Assembly (NCBI GenBank): GCA_945907245.1
Contig: CAMDTB010000008.1
Span: 1-64,000 of the forward strand
Direction of reading: 5' to 3'
Length of the DNA stretch: 64,000 bases
Origin: Rhizobium sp. Q54
GTDB taxonomy: Bacteria; Pseudomonadota; Alphaproteobacteria; SMXS01
The notes beneath the pieces were generated by a model that was not told where the DNA came from, did no database searches, and was given only the letters and a program-made list of their open reading frames with translations. Each line of letters opens with the position of its first letter. Position 1 is the stretch's first letter. The position numbers were made by a program, and so were the translations under genes. Below, piece by piece: positions 46,501 through 57,359 of the stretch.

Positions 46501-46590
46501 TGATTTCGCGAGCAACGCGAAGCGATCCAGCCAGGCCGGCACGCAACCATCAACGGCACGGCTGGGCTGCTTCGCTTCGCTCGCAGAAAC
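46501..46590. repeat. ~90-bp intergenic inverted repeat, family copy 3
   Basis: tgatttcgcgagcaacgcgaagcgatccagcc ... ggctgggctgcttcgcttcgctcgcagaaa. Shares ccatcaacggcacggctgggctgcttcgcttcgctcgcagaa with copy 1. Confidence 0.9.
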
Positions 46591-46606
46591 ACATCGGGAC
46601 AAGAAA

Positions 46607-47014
46607 CTACCCCGCAAAACTCTTCACCGCGATCAACACCAGCAGCGCGATCTGCACGCCGTAGAACATGAAGCGCAGATAGACCGCCGGGATGCTGGTC
46701 GAGGCCATGTGCACCATGGACTGGAAGATGCGGGCGTACAGGATCCACAGGGCATAGCGGTCGGCCATGGCGCTGTTGCCGGCCAGGATGGCGACCAGCA
46801 GCACCGCGATGACGATGGGCAGGTTCTCGTAGCAGTTGGCGTGCGCCCGGGCGAGCCGGCGGGAAAAGCCGCCGACATCCTCGCCGGTGGGCGAGAAGTC
46901 GTTGGCCGCGCGTTTCCCGCGCATGACAAAAACGGTGCGCGTCATGGCGATGGTGACGCTGAGCAGCAGCGTCCACATGGCGAAGCCCAGAATGGCCATC
47001 AGCGACGGCGTCAT
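46607..47014 (-). CDS. MAPEG-family membrane protein
   Basis: RAHANCYENLPIVIAVLLVAILAG...ADRYALWILYARIFQSMVHMAST; 4 TM segments. Confidence 0.88.
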   Translation of the reverse strand: MTPSLMAILGFAMWTLLLSVTIAMTRTVFVMRGKRAANDFSPTGEDVGGFSRRLARAHANCYENLPIVIAVLLVAILAGNSAMADRYALWILYARIFQSMVHMASTSIPAVYLRFMFYGVQIALLVLIAVKSFAG

Positions 47015-47125
47015 GAATCGTTCCCCTCGTCATTCACCCCGGCGCAGCATAGCCGTGAACGCACCCCGCTTGGAACGGCGATCCGCTCTGTTACACTCGT
47101 GGCCCGAAACAGGCAGGAGACCTTC

Positions 47126-47593
47126 ATGAGCGGACGGATCGCGGCGCGGCTTCAGGAACTGGGTATCGAGCTGGCCGAGGCGCCCAAGCCCGTCGCCGCC
47201 TATGTGCCGTTCGTCGTCACCGGCGGGCTGATCTTCGTGTCGGGCCAGGTCTCGGCGGTGCCGAGCGGCGTGCGCTATGCCGGCAAGGTCGGCTTCGACC
47301 TCACCGTCGAGCAGGGCCACCAGGCGGCGCGGCTGTGCGGCCTCAACATCCTGGCGCAGCTCAATGCCGCGCTCGACGGCGACCTGGACCGCCTCACCCG
47401 GATCGTCAAGCTGACCGGCTTCGTCAACTGCGCCGACGGCTTTACCCAGCAGCCGCAGGTGATCAACGGCGCCTCCGAGCTGATGGTCGACGTGTTCGGC
47501 GACGCCGGCCGCCACGCCCGCGCGGCGCTGGGCGCCAATGCGCTGCCGCTGGGCATGGCGGTCGAAGTGGACGCGGTCGCGGCCTTCACGTGA
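47126..47593 (+). CDS. RidA/YjgF-like family protein
   Basis: GGLIFVSGQVSAVPSG, LTRIVKLTGFVNCADGFTQQPQVINGASELMVDVFGDAGRHARAALGANALPLGMAVEVDAVA. Confidence 0.92.
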   Translation: MSGRIAARLQELGIELAEAPKPVAAYVPFVVTGGLIFVSGQVSAVPSGVRYAGKVGFDLTVEQGHQAARLCGLNILAQLNAALDGDLDRLTRIVKLTGFVNCADGFTQQPQVINGASELMVDVFGDAGRHARAALGANALPLGMAVEVDAVAAFT

Positions 47594-47603
47594 GATCTGC
47601 CTC

Positions 47604-48776
47604 GTGAGCGCCCCGGTCACCGCATCCGCGATCCCGTCGCTTGCCGCCGTCAAGGCGGCGGACTGGGACGCCTGCGCCGGAACGGAGAATCCGTTCGTCT
47701 CCTACGCCTTCCTGTCGGCGATGGAGGACAGCGGCTGCGTCGGCCCGGGCACCGGCTGGACGCCGACCCACATTGTCATCGAAAAAGCCGGCGGCGGGCC
47801 AGATGGCGGGGGATTGGCCGGCTGCGTGCCCATGTACCTGAAGTCCCATTCCCAGGGCGAATACGTGTTCGACCACAGCTGGGCGCACGCCTGGGAGCGC
47901 GCCGGCGGCGACTATTACCCCAAGCTGCAGGTATCGGTGCCGTTCTCGCCAGTGACCGGCCCGCGCCTGCTGGCGTCCGACGAGGGCACGCGTGGCCTGC
48001 TGCTTAACGCCTGCGTCCAGGCCGCCGACAAGATGGGCGTGTCGTCGCTGCACATCACCTTTCCCACCTTCGAGCAGTGGAGCGAGATGGGCGACGCCGG
48101 CCTGCTGCTGCGCAAGGACCAGCAGTTCATCTGGCGCAATGACGGCTACGCGACCTTCGACGACTTCCTTGCAGCGCTGAGCTCGCGCAAGCGCAAGAAC
48201 ATCCGCAAGGAGCGCGCCCAGGCGGTCTCGCCCGGCATCGACATCGAGGTGCTGACCGGCAAGGATCTGCGCGAGGAGCACTGGGACGCGTTCTACCGGT
48301 TCTACGTCGACACCTCGTCGCGCAAATGGGGCAGGCCCTATCTCAACCGGACATTCTTCTCGCTGATCGGCGAGCGCATGCCGGAGAAGATCGTGCTGGT
48401 GCTGTGCAAGCGCGCCGGCCGCTACATCGCCGGCGCCATCAATCTGCTGGGCTCCGACGCGCTGTTCGGCCGCAACTGGGGCTGCGTCGAGGACCATCCC
48501 TGCCTGCATTTCGAGGCGTGCTACTACCAGGCCATCGAGTTCGCCATCACCCACGGCCTCAGCCGTGTCGAGGCCGGCGCGCAGGGCCAGCACAAGCTGG
48601 CGCGCGGCTACCTGCCGCAATTCACCTGCTCCGCCCACTGGATCGCCGACCCGGGATTCAGGCAGGCCGTCGCCCGTTTCCTCAAGGAGGAAGGCGCCTA
48701 TGTGGAACACGACCAGGAAGTGCTGGCGGCGCATGGGCCGTTCAAGCGGGTTCCGCAGGCCGACGGCGAGGAATAG
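47604..48776 (+). CDS. GNAT/FemAB-like (PF04339-type) N-acetyltransferase, GTG start
   Basis: NPFVSYAFLSAMEDSGCVGPGTGW, RKRKNIRKERAQ, HFEACYYQAIEFAITHGLSRVEAGAQGQHKLARGYLP. Confidence 0.88.
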   Translation: MSAPVTASAIPSLAAVKAADWDACAGTENPFVSYAFLSAMEDSGCVGPGTGWTPTHIVIEKAGGGPDGGGLAGCVPMYLKSHSQGEYVFDHSWAHAWERAGGDYYPKLQVSVPFSPVTGPRLLASDEGTRGLLLNACVQAADKMGVSSLHITFPTFEQWSEMGDAGLLLRKDQQFIWRNDGYATFDDFLAALSSRKRKNIRKERAQAVSPGIDIEVLTGKDLREEHWDAFYRFYVDTSSRKWGRPYLNRTFFSLIGERMPEKIVLVLCKRAGRYIAGAINLLGSDALFGRNWGCVEDHPCLHFEACYYQAIEFAITHGLSRVEAGAQGQHKLARGYLPQFTCSAHWIADPGFRQAVARFLKEEGAYVEHDQEVLAAHGPFKRVPQADGEE

Positions 48777-48813
48777 AGGCCGCGCGCTCGTCCTCCCGCG
48801 CAAGTCACAAACG

Positions 48814-48845
48814 AAAAGGGCCGGTGTCTCCACCGGCCCTTCCGT
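48814..48845. terminator. Bidirectional intrinsic terminator between convergent genes
   Basis: aaaagggccggtgtctccaccggccctt hairpin with A/T flanks. Confidence 0.75.
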
Positions 48846-48864
48846 TAACCCATAATCGAAAGCC

Positions 48865-51180
48865 TCAGTCGGCCAGCGCCGGCTCGTCGGTTTCCTTGTT
48901 GGTGGACGAGCGCGGGGTCACGGCCAGCGGGGTGATGTCGAACTTCAACTCGTCGTCCTTCACCTTCACCTTGATGTGGCCGCCCTTGGCCAGCTTGCCG
49001 AACAGCAGTTCGTCGGCCAGCGGCTTCTTGATGTATTCCTGGATGGTGCGGCCCATGGGGCGCGCGCCGTACAGGCGGTCGTAGCCCTTGGTCACCAGCC
49101 AGTCGATGGCCTCCTGGGTCAGCTCGAACGTCACATGACGGTCGCTGAGCTGGGCCTCCAGCTGCATGATGAACTTCTCCACAACGCGGCTGACGATCTC
49201 GGTACTGAGGTGACCGAAGGCGATGGTCGCATCCAGCCGGTTGCGGAACTCTGGCGTAAACATCTTCTTGATCGCGTCGTCGTCCGCGTCGTCCTTTGTG
49301 CCGCGCCCGAAGCCGATCGAACTCTGGCTGAGCTCGGCCGCGCCGGCGTTGGTCGTCATGATCAGGATGGCGTTGCGGAAGTCGACCGACTTACCCGAAT
49401 GATCCGTCAGCTTGCCGTGATCCATGATCTGGAGCAGCACGTTGAACACATCCGGATGGGCCTTCTCGATCTCGTCGAGCAACAGCACGCAGTGCGGATG
49501 CTGGTCGACCGCGTCGGTCAGCAGACCGCCCTGGTCGAAGCCGACATAGCCGGGCGGTGCGCCGATCAGCCGCGAGACCGAATGCCGCTCCATGTATTCG
49601 GACATGTCGAACCGCACGAGCTCGATGCCCATGATGATGGACAGCTGGCGCGCCGCCTCGGTCTTGCCGACGCCGGTCGGACCCGAGAACAGGTAGGAGC
49701 CGATCGGCTTCTCCGCCTCTCGCAGGCCGGCGCGGGCCAGCTTGATGGCCGACGACAGCGCCTCGATGGCCCGGTCCTGGCCGTAGACGACCTGCTTCAG
49801 GTCGCCGGACAGGTTGGCAAGCGCCGCCCGGTCGTCCCGCGACACGGACTTCGGGGGAATGCGGGCGATCTTCGCCACCACTTCCTCGATCTCGCGCACG
49901 CCTATGGTCTTGCGGCGGCGGCTTTCCGGAAGCAGCATCTGCGCCGCGCCGACCTCGTCGATGACGTCGATCGCCTTGTCGGGCAGCTTGCGGTCGTTGA
50001 TGTACTTGGCCGCCAGCTCCACCGCCGTCTTGATGGCGTCGTTGGTGTAGCGGACCTTGTGGTGCTCCTCGAAATAGGGCTTCAGGCCCTTCATGATCTT
50101 GATCGCGTCCTCGACCGACGGCTCGTTGACGTCGATCTTCTGGAAGCGGCGCAGCAGGGCCCGGTCCTTCTCGAAGTAGGAACGGAATTCCTTGTAGGTG
50201 GTCGAGCCGATGCAGCGCAGCCCGCCCGACTGAAGCGCCGGCTTCAGCAGGTTGGACGCGTCCATGGCACCGCCGCTGGTGGCGCCGGCGCCGATCACGG
50301 TGTGGATCTCGTCGATGAACAGGATCGCATTGTCGTGTTCCTCGATCTCCTTCACCACGGCCTTCAACCGCTCCTCGAAGTCGCCGCGATAGCGGGTGCC
50401 GGCCAGCAGCGCGCCCATGTCGAGCGAGAAGATGGTGGCGCTCTGCAGGATTTCGGGCACCTCGTGGCGGATGATCTTGCGGGCCAGGCCTTCGGCGATG
50501 GCGGTCTTGCCGACACCGGGGTCGCCGACCAGCAGCGGGTTGTTCTTCTGGCGCCGGCACAGGATCTGGATCACCCGGTCGACCTCGTCATGGCGGCCGA
50601 TCAGCGGGTCGATCTTGCCGTCGCGGGCCTTCTTGTTGAGGTTGACGCAGTAGGTCGACAGCGCCTCGCCGCCCTTGGCCGCGGGCGCGGACTCGGTTTC
50701 TTCCTCGGCGCCGCGCGGGGTGCGCGTCTCGGTGCGCGAGGCCGCCTTGGCGATGCCGTGCGAGATGTAGTTCACCGCGTCGAGCCGGGTCATGTCCTGC
50801 TCCTGCAGGAAGAACGCGGCGTGCGATTCACGCTCGGAATAGATCGCGACCAGCACGTTGGCGCCGGTGACTTCCTCGCGGCCCGAGCTCTGCACGTGGA
50901 TGATGGCGCGCTGGATGGCGCGCTGGAAACCGGCGGTCGGCTTGGCGTCCACCTTGTCGGAGACACGGATGCCGGCGAGTTCGCGCTCGAAATAATCCAG
51001 GATGGTCTGGCGCAGCTTGTCGAGATCGACGCTGCAGGCGCGCATCACGGCGATGGCGTCGGGATCGTCGGTCAGCTTGAACAGAAGGTGCTCCAGGGTC
51101 GCGTATTCGTGGTGGTGCTCGTTGGCGAGAGCCAGGGCACCGTGAAGAGTCTTTTCCAGATTCTGCGATATGGCTGGCAC
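48865..51180 (-). CDS. clpA: ATP-dependent Clp protease ATP-binding subunit ClpA
   Basis: [56 protein letters not shown]. Confidence 0.98.
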   Translation of the reverse strand: MPAISQNLEKTLHGALALANEHHHEYATLEHLLFKLTDDPDAIAVMRACSVDLDKLRQTILDYFERELAGIRVSDKVDAKPTAGFQRAIQRAIIHVQSSGREEVTGANVLVAIYSERESHAAFFLQEQDMTRLDAVNYISHGIAKAASRTETRTPRGAEEETESAPAAKGGEALSTYCVNLNKKARDGKIDPLIGRHDEVDRVIQILCRRQKNNPLLVGDPGVGKTAIAEGLARKIIRHEVPEILQSATIFSLDMGALLAGTRYRGDFEERLKAVVKEIEEHDNAILFIDEIHTVIGAGATSGGAMDASNLLKPALQSGGLRCIGSTTYKEFRSYFEKDRALLRRFQKIDVNEPSVEDAIKIMKGLKPYFEEHHKVRYTNDAIKTAVELAAKYINDRKLPDKAIDVIDEVGAAQMLLPESRRRKTIGVREIEEVVAKIARIPPKSVSRDDRAALANLSGDLKQVVYGQDRAIEALSSAIKLARAGLREAEKPIGSYLFSGPTGVGKTEAARQLSIIMGIELVRFDMSEYMERHSVSRLIGAPPGYVGFDQGGLLTDAVDQHPHCVLLLDEIEKAHPDVFNVLLQIMDHGKLTDHSGKSVDFRNAILIMTTNAGAAELSQSSIGFGRGTKDDADDDAIKKMFTPEFRNRLDATIAFGHLSTEIVSRVVEKFIMQLEAQLSDRHVTFELTQEAIDWLVTKGYDRLYGARPMGRTIQEYIKKPLADELLFGKLAKGGHIKVKVKDDELKFDITPLAVTPRSSTNKETDEPALAD

Positions 51181-51195
51181 GGTCTGTTCCTCTTT

Positions 51196-51522
51196 CTACT
51201 CTTTTTCGAGAGTGCACTGCAGCGGATGTTCGTGCCGCCGCGCGTAGTCGATGACCTGGGTCACCTTGGTTTCCGCAACTTCGAACGTGTAAACGCCGCA
51301 GACACCGATGCCCTTCTGATGGACCATCAACATGATATGGGTCGCTTCTTCGCGGTTCTTATTGAAAAAGCGTTCCAGCACATGGACGACGAATTCCATC
51401 GGGGTGTAGTCGTCGTTCAGCAGCAGGACCTTGTAGAGGGACGGCTTCTTGGTCTTGGGCTTGGTCTTGGTGACCACACCCGTGCCGGTGCCCCCATTCC
51501 CGCCTTCGTTCTCGTTGCTCAT
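51196..51522 (-). CDS. clpS: Clp protease adaptor ClpS
   Basis: [58 protein letters not shown]. Confidence 0.98.
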   Translation of the reverse strand: MSNENEGGNGGTGTGVVTKTKPKTKKPSLYKVLLLNDDYTPMEFVVHVLERFFNKNREEATHIMLMVHQKGIGVCGVYTFEVAETKVTQVIDYARRHEHPLQCTLEKE

Positions 51523-51662
51523 ACAGACCGTATCCGCTCATGGTGCCGCCGCGCCCGGGTTGGGGCTGCTGAGCGCAGCGGTCGACGGACCTATTAAATA
51601 GGGAATTACGGTCGGTTTCAAAGGCCATTTTATCTGGGTGCTGCCAGGCGTTCCTCCAACTA

Positions 51663-51702
51663 AAAAGGCCCGGTACATTCTCTGCACCGGGCCCTTTCTT
51701 CA
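51663..51702 (-). terminator. Intrinsic terminator downstream of the phasin gene
   Basis: Minus strand ...gggcccggtgcagagaatgtaccgggcctttttag: stem plus T-tract. Confidence 0.7.
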
Positions 51703-51719
51703 TCTCGTCGCTCCGCGCT

Positions 51720-52586
51720 CTAGAGCGCGAGAGGCTTTGAGAGCTTTTCCATCGCCGCGCTTAGCCGGCTCTGGATCGGGGCCATGGCGTCCTTGGAATA
51801 TTCGCCCAGCATCTCGCCGATCTTGGTGGTGTCGGAAACCATGTGGTCCAACGACATCTTCATCAGGTCGGACTGCAGCTCGAAATATTCCTTGGGGCTT
51901 TTGGCGGCGGCCAGCGCCTTCACGGCCGCGACACTGTCTTCCAGGTTGCGCTTGGAGATGGCGGCGATCTCGGCGTTCACCGCCTCGATGCCCTTGGCGA
52001 ATACGGTGCCGGCGCTGACGACGGCATCCATGTTTTCCCGCCCGACGGCGGAGATGTCGCTGAAGCTCTGCATGACTGTCTCGTACTTCTCTTTGCTGGT
52101 TGAGAACGCTTGCTCGAAGGTCTTGGTGATCTTCTCGGTGCCTGCCTTGACAGCCTTCTCGGCGGTCTTCTTGCCGGCTTTCGCGGCATTCTCGACCGAC
52201 TTCAGGCTGGTCTCCGCGGCCTTCACCGCCTTGACCGCAGTCGCCTTGACGGTCGAGGCCGTCTTCTCGGCGACGTCGGCAACCGGCTCGACAGCGGCTT
52301 CAACGAGGTCGACGGCGGCTTCCACGAGGGGAGGCGCTTCAGCCGTCGTCGTCTCGATGAAATCGGCGGTCGCCTCGGCAGCCTCGGGGGCTGCCTCGAT
52401 CACCGCCGGAACGGTCGCGACAGAGGTCACCGGCTCCGCGGGGACCGGCTTCACCGCCTTCGCCCTGGGCTTGCTGGCGGGCGCCTTCGCGGCCTTGGGG
52501 GCCGGCGCGGCGTCGGCGGTCGCGGCGGGGGGAACCGCTTTCGCCTTTACAGCAGGCTTGGGCTTGGTGGTGCGGGTCGTGGCCAT
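51720..52586 (-). CDS. Phasin-family PHA granule-associated protein with Ala/Lys/Pro-rich N-terminus
   Basis: N-terminal MATTRTTKPKPAVKAKAVPPAATADAAPAPKAAKAPASKPRAKAVKPVP, then phasin-like KTFEQAFSTSKEKYETVMQSFSDISAVGRENMDAVVSAGTVFAKGIEAVN...PKEYFELQSDLMK. Confidence 0.9.
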   Translation of the reverse strand: MATTRTTKPKPAVKAKAVPPAATADAAPAPKAAKAPASKPRAKAVKPVPAEPVTSVATVPAVIEAAPEAAEATADFIETTTAEAPPLVEAAVDLVEAAVEPVADVAEKTASTVKATAVKAVKAAETSLKSVENAAKAGKKTAEKAVKAGTEKITKTFEQAFSTSKEKYETVMQSFSDISAVGRENMDAVVSAGTVFAKGIEAVNAEIAAISKRNLEDSVAAVKALAAAKSPKEYFELQSDLMKMSLDHMVSDTTKIGEMLGEYSKDAMAPIQSRLSAAMEKLSKPLAL

Positions 52587-52872
52587 TTGCTTCCTCATTT
52601 CGTAACCAAGTCACTCGCGGCGCCGCTGGGAGAGGTTTAACCGGGAGAGGGTTATTGCAGCGCAGCGTAACCAGAGTATGGGAAGGCGTGGTTGGACCGT
52701 CAAGGAGATTTTTGTGCACTGCAACAAGGAATGTTGCGGTGCACTTATAAAACCGTTTTACGCCAATGTCTTGGATATTGACGAAAAGTTCAGCGCCCAA
52801 GCACCGCCGACACACCCGCACCGCCGGCGATGGCGGGGACTGCCCGGCGGATCGGCACCAACGGCCTGAAAC

Positions 52873-54252
52873 CTAGAGGGAATCCGGCGGTTGAATGCCG
52901 CTCTGCCGCAGCTGCGACACCAGCTGGTCCTTGAGCCGGCCAAGCCCTGCCTCGGTGCCGGATTCGCAGCGCGCGACCAGCACGTCCTGGGTGTTGGAGG
53001 CACGCAGCAGCCACCAGCCGTCACTATTGGTGACCCGCACGCCGTCGATGTCGTTGACGTCGTCGCCGGAGCCGGCCAACCGGGCGCGGATTTCACCGGG
53101 AACCGCGAATTTGCGGTCCTCGGGGCACGGAAAGCGCAGCTCGGGCGTGTTCATCATGCTGGGCAGGCTGGCGCGCAGTTCGTCGAGGCTCTTGCCCGAG
53201 CTGGCGATGGCGCCAAGCAGGCGGACCGCCGCGTAGATGGCGTCGTCGAAGCCGTACCATTTGTGCGCGAAGAAGATGTGGCCGCTCATCTCGCCGGCGA
53301 GCGGCGCGCCGGTCTCGGCCATCTTCTGCTTGATCAGCGAATGGCCGGTGCGCCACATCAGCGGCTTGCCGCCGTGGGCGGCCACGTCGTCGAACAGCAC
53401 CTGGCTCGACTTGACGTCGGCGACGATGGTGGCGCCGGGCACGTCCTTGAGCACGTCGCGGGCGAGCAGCGCGAGGAGCTGGTCGCCCCAGATGATGTTG
53501 CCCTTGCCGTCGAGCGCGCCGATGCGGTCGCCGTCGCCGTCGAAGCCGAGCCCCAGGTCGAGGCCGTTGTCGAGCGTGGCGGCGCGGAGCTGGTGCAGCG
53601 TCTCCGGATCGGTCGGATCGGGATGATGGTTCGGGAAGGTGCCGTCCACCTCGGCATTGATCACCACCTGCCGCCCGCCGATGCGCTTGGTGAGCGCCTC
53701 GATCACCGGGCCGGCGGCACCGTTGCCGGTATCCCAGGCGGCGTTGAGCGTGCCGCCGGTCCAGTCCTTCAGCAGCCTGTCGATATACGCGTCGAACACC
53801 GGCGCGTCCTCGGCCGAACCCGAACCGGACTCGTAGTCGCCCGCCGCGGCGATGCGGCCCAGATGCAGGATCTGCTCGCCGAAGAACGGCTTCTTGCCGA
53901 TCATCATCTTGAAGCCGTTGTAGTCGGGCGGGTTGTGCGATCCGGTCAGCATCACGCCGCCGTCGGCGTCGTGATGATACACCGAGAAGTACAGCATGGG
54001 CGTCGGACCGAGGCCGACGCGCTTGACCGCCAGCCCGCAGTCCTTCAGGCCCTCGACCAGCGCCGCCTCCAGCGTCGGCGAACTGACCCTGCCGTCGTAG
54101 CCGGTGCACGCGGTCTTTCCGCCATTGCGCCGGACGAGCGTGCCGAAGCCGCGGCCGACAGCATAGGCGTCGGCCTCCGACAGCGTCTTGCCGACGATGC
54201 CGCGGATGTCGTATTCGCGCAGCACGGTAGGATCGAATGTATGAGCGGTCAT
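52873..54252 (-). CDS. Phosphomannomutase/phosphoglucomutase
   Basis: [66 protein letters not shown]. Confidence 0.95.
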   Translation of the reverse strand: MTAHTFDPTVLREYDIRGIVGKTLSEADAYAVGRGFGTLVRRNGGKTACTGYDGRVSSPTLEAALVEGLKDCGLAVKRVGLGPTPMLYFSVYHHDADGGVMLTGSHNPPDYNGFKMMIGKKPFFGEQILHLGRIAAAGDYESGSGSAEDAPVFDAYIDRLLKDWTGGTLNAAWDTGNGAAGPVIEALTKRIGGRQVVINAEVDGTFPNHHPDPTDPETLHQLRAATLDNGLDLGLGFDGDGDRIGALDGKGNIIWGDQLLALLARDVLKDVPGATIVADVKSSQVLFDDVAAHGGKPLMWRTGHSLIKQKMAETGAPLAGEMSGHIFFAHKWYGFDDAIYAAVRLLGAIASSGKSLDELRASLPSMMNTPELRFPCPEDRKFAVPGEIRARLAGSGDDVNDIDGVRVTNSDGWWLLRASNTQDVLVARCESGTEAGLGRLKDQLVSQLRQSGIQPPDSL

Positions 54253-55574
54253 CTCGCGGCTCCCCGGCCGATGGAGTGATAGGCGAATCCGGTCCCGTCG
54301 AGTTCCTCGGGCCGGTAGATGTTGCGCAGGTCGACCATCACCGGCTGCTTCAGCAGCGCGCGGGCGCGGTCCAGGTCGAGCGCCCGGAACTGGTTCCATT
54401 CGGTGATGATCACTACCGCATCGGCACCGTCCATGGCGTCATAGGCGTCGGCGCAGAACGTGACATCATCGAGCAGCCTGGCGGCCTCCTTCATGCCTTC
54501 CGGATCATAGGCCCGGATGGTGGCGCCGGCATTCTGCAGCGCGGGCACGATGTCGAGACTGGGACTGTCGCGCATGTCGTCGGTGTTCGGCTTGAAGGTC
54601 AGGCCGAGCACGGCGATGGTCTTGCCTTCGACCGAGCCGCCGCAGGCGGCGATGATACGCCGCGACATGACCCGCTTGCGCCGGTCGTTGGAGGACACCG
54701 CCGCGTTCACGATCCCCAGCGGCACGTCGGCCTCCTCGGCTGTCGCCAGCAGGGCGCGGGTGTCCTTCGGAAAGCAGCTTCCGCCGTAGCCGGGGCCCGG
54801 ATGCAGGAACTTCCCGCCGATCCGCTGGTCGAGGCCGATGCCATGCGCCAGATCCTGGACGTCGGCGCCGACCTGCTCGCAGAGGTCGGCCATCTCGTTG
54901 ATGAAGGTGATCTTGGTGGCGAGGAAGGCATTGGCCGCGTACTTGATCAGCTCGGCCGTCTCGATCGAGGTGAACAGCATGGGCGTCTCGCGGAGCGACA
55001 GCGGCCGGTAGAGACGCTGCATCACCGTGCGCGCCTGCCCGTTGTCGATGCCGCAGACCACGCGGTTCGGCCGCATGAAGTCGTCGATCGCCGAGCCTTC
55101 GCGCAGGAATTCCGGATTGGACGCCACGTCGAAGGTGGCCGCCGAGCCGATCTCCTTCAGCCGGTCGCCGACGACCTGCTGGACCCGGGCCCCGGTTCCC
55201 ACCGGAACCGTCGACTTGGTGACGATCAACGCATGGCCCTGGAGCGCGTCGGCGACCTCGCGCGCGGCGGCGAACACATAGGTCAGGTCGGCGTGGCCGT
55301 CGCCGCGCCGCGACGGCGTGCCGACGGCGATGAACACGGCGTCGGAGCCGGGAACGGCCTTTGCAAGATCGGTGGTGAAGGTCAGCCGCCCCGCCGCCAT
55401 GTTGCGGGCGACCAGGTCGTCGAGGCCCGGCTCGTAGATCGGAATCTCGCCCTTCTCCAGGGCGCCGATCTTGGCCGGGTCCTTGTCGACACAAACCACG
55501 TCATGGCCGAATTCCGAGAAGCATGCTCCGGAAACGAGGCCCACATACCCGCTTCCGATCATCGTGATACGCAT
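54249..55574 (-). CDS. ugd: UDP-glucose 6-dehydrogenase
   Basis: [79 protein letters not shown]. Confidence 0.97.
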   Translation of the reverse strand: MRITMIGSGYVGLVSGACFSEFGHDVVCVDKDPAKIGALEKGEIPIYEPGLDDLVARNMAAGRLTFTTDLAKAVPGSDAVFIAVGTPSRRGDGHADLTYVFAAAREVADALQGHALIVTKSTVPVGTGARVQQVVGDRLKEIGSAATFDVASNPEFLREGSAIDDFMRPNRVVCGIDNGQARTVMQRLYRPLSLRETPMLFTSIETAELIKYAANAFLATKITFINEMADLCEQVGADVQDLAHGIGLDQRIGGKFLHPGPGYGGSCFPKDTRALLATAEEADVPLGIVNAAVSSNDRRKRVMSRRIIAACGGSVEGKTIAVLGLTFKPNTDDMRDSPSLDIVPALQNAGATIRAYDPEGMKEAARLLDDVTFCADAYDAMDGADAVVIITEWNQFRALDLDRARALLKQPVMVDLRNIYRPEELDGTGFAYHSIGRGAAR

Positions 55575-55589
55575 TCACCCGTCCTGGTG

Positions 55590-56474
55590 CTAGAGGCCCA
55601 ACTTCTTGATAAAGGCGATGACGCCGTCGCGCAGGTCCGGACGCTCGAGCGCGAAGGCCAGATTGGCCTCGAAGAAGCCGACCTTGTCGCCGCAGTCGAA
55701 GCGGGTGCCCTCGAACCTGTAGCCATGGAAGGGTGCGCCGCCGATCATCTGGGCGAGCGCGTCGGTCAGCTGGATTTCACCGCCGGCGCCTTTCTGCTGC
55801 CCGGCGAGATGCTTGAACACCTCGGGCTGCAGGATATAGCGGCCGACGACGGCCTGATCGGACGGCGCGTCGGCCGGTTTCGGCTTCTCGACAAGCCCGG
55901 TCACCTCGGTCAGCCGGCCGCTCACCGCGCCCGGCGCGATGATGCCGTAGCGTGAAGTATGGTCGTGCGGCACGTCCATCAGGGCGATCATGTTGCCGCC
56001 GGTTTCCGCGTGGGCGTCGACCATCTGCTTCAGGCAAGACACGTCCGCCTTGATCAGGTCGTCGGCGAGCAGCACGGCGAACGGCTCGTCGCCGACCAGA
56101 TAGCGTGCGCACCATACCGCGTGGCCCAGGCCGAGCGGATCCATCTGCCTCGTGTAGGAAACCTGGCCCGGCTGGGGAATGGAGCCGAGCAGTTCCTTGA
56201 GCGTGTCGCCCTTCGCCTTCTCGGCGAGCAGCGCCTCGAGCTCGGTGGACCGGTCGAAGTGATTCTCGATGGCCGACTTGCCGCGGCCGGTAACGAAAAT
56301 GAACTCTTCGATGCCGGCGGCCTGCGCCTCTTCGACCGCGTACTGGATCAGCGGCTTGTCGACGACGGGCAGCATTTCCTTGGGCATGGCCTTGGTGGCG
56401 GGCAGGAAGCGGGTCCCCATACCGCCGACGGGGAATACGGCTTTGCGAACAGGTTTGATCATGATCTCGGGCAT
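55590..56474 (-). CDS. galU: UTP--glucose-1-phosphate uridylyltransferase
   Basis: VRKAVFPVGGMGTRFLPATKAMPKEMLPVVDKPLIQYAVEEA, FVTGRGKSAIENHFD. Confidence 0.97.
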   Translation of the reverse strand: MPEIMIKPVRKAVFPVGGMGTRFLPATKAMPKEMLPVVDKPLIQYAVEEAQAAGIEEFIFVTGRGKSAIENHFDRSTELEALLAEKAKGDTLKELLGSIPQPGQVSYTRQMDPLGLGHAVWCARYLVGDEPFAVLLADDLIKADVSCLKQMVDAHAETGGNMIALMDVPHDHTSRYGIIAPGAVSGRLTEVTGLVEKPKPADAPSDQAVVGRYILQPEVFKHLAGQQKGAGGEIQLTDALAQMIGGAPFHGYRFEGTRFDCGDKVGFFEANLAFALERPDLRDGVIAFIKKLGL

Positions 56475-56591
56475 CAGTTGGAAGGAGTTTTCGGGTGGTA
56501 AGTCTATGCCGGAAGCGGCGCGGCTGTATATGCGGCAACCTAGGCGGAAGTGTGTTGCAGCGCACACTTGGCCGGCGGCCCCCCGGACGCG

Positions 56592-57275
56592 TCAGGTCTT
56601 CAATAGCAGGTCCTTGGCTTGATTGATGCGAGCGGCAAAGTAGTTCGTGCCGCCCTGGTCTGGATGGAATTTCTTCATCAGGCGATGGTGAGCCGCCTTG
56701 ATATCGGACTGTGTCGCACCTTCCGCAAGGCCCAGGATCTCGAAAGCCTCCTCTCGGGTCATCGGTCCGCGGTCCGACTGGGCGGCGGCCGCCACATCTT
56801 CCTGCCAGTCTCCCGGGAACGCCCGTGCCAGATAGGCGTCGAGCAGCCGGGCGCCTTCCGGATCCTCCCGGCTCAGTTCGTCGTAAAGCGCGGTCAACTC
56901 CTCGCGGGTCATTTCGCCAAGCCGCCGGCCGGCGAAATCGCCCACCAGCACCTCGCCGTCCATGTCGCCGGTATCGTGGTTCAGCGTGACCCGGAGACAG
57001 GGCGTCTCCACTTCGGATTGCTGTTTCGCGGACTTGCGCCCACCGCCCAGCATGGTGAGCCTGCGGCGCGACGCCAGCACAACCGCGGCGGTGACCAGCG
57101 CCAGCGCCACGCCAGCCTGCCCGCGCGCGAACAGAAAGAGCGCGAGCGCCCCAACGAGGAACGCCCCGAAATAGCGCATGGCACGCCGCACGGTAGCGCG
57201 ATCGGCCTTGGCGGCCCAGTTCACCAGCAGCAGGACAAGGACGACGATGATCGCCCCAAAGAACAGCCAAGGCAC
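56592..57275 (-). CDS. Membrane-anchored J-domain protein (start uncertain; GTG 57275 or ATG 57338)
   Basis: N-terminal TM segments; C-terminal EAFEILGLAEGATQSDIKAAHHRLMKKFHPDQGG with the HPD motif. Confidence 0.85.
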   Translation of the reverse strand: MPWLFFGAIIVVLVLLLVNWAAKADRATVRRAMRYFGAFLVGALALFLFARGQAGVALALVTAAVVLASRRRLTMLGGGRKSAKQQSEVETPCLRVTLNHDTGDMDGEVLVGDFAGRRLGEMTREELTALYDELSREDPEGARLLDAYLARAFPGDWQEDVAAAAQSDRGPMTREEAFEILGLAEGATQSDIKAAHHRLMKKFHPDQGGTNYFAARINQAKDLLLKT

Positions 57276-57359
57276 CCGGTTTACCCTATTGTTGTCGGTT
57301 CGGCGGTCATCATGGCCCAGCTTGGCGGCGCAGGCCATAGCCGATGGCGCAACAGCACA

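Noticed and set aside
48976-51597. 873-aa plus-strand ORF opposite clpA/clpS
   Set aside because: Antisense artefact of high-GC codon bias. The reverse strand encodes canonical ClpA and ClpS, and the ORF product is low-complexity R/H/D/Q-rich.
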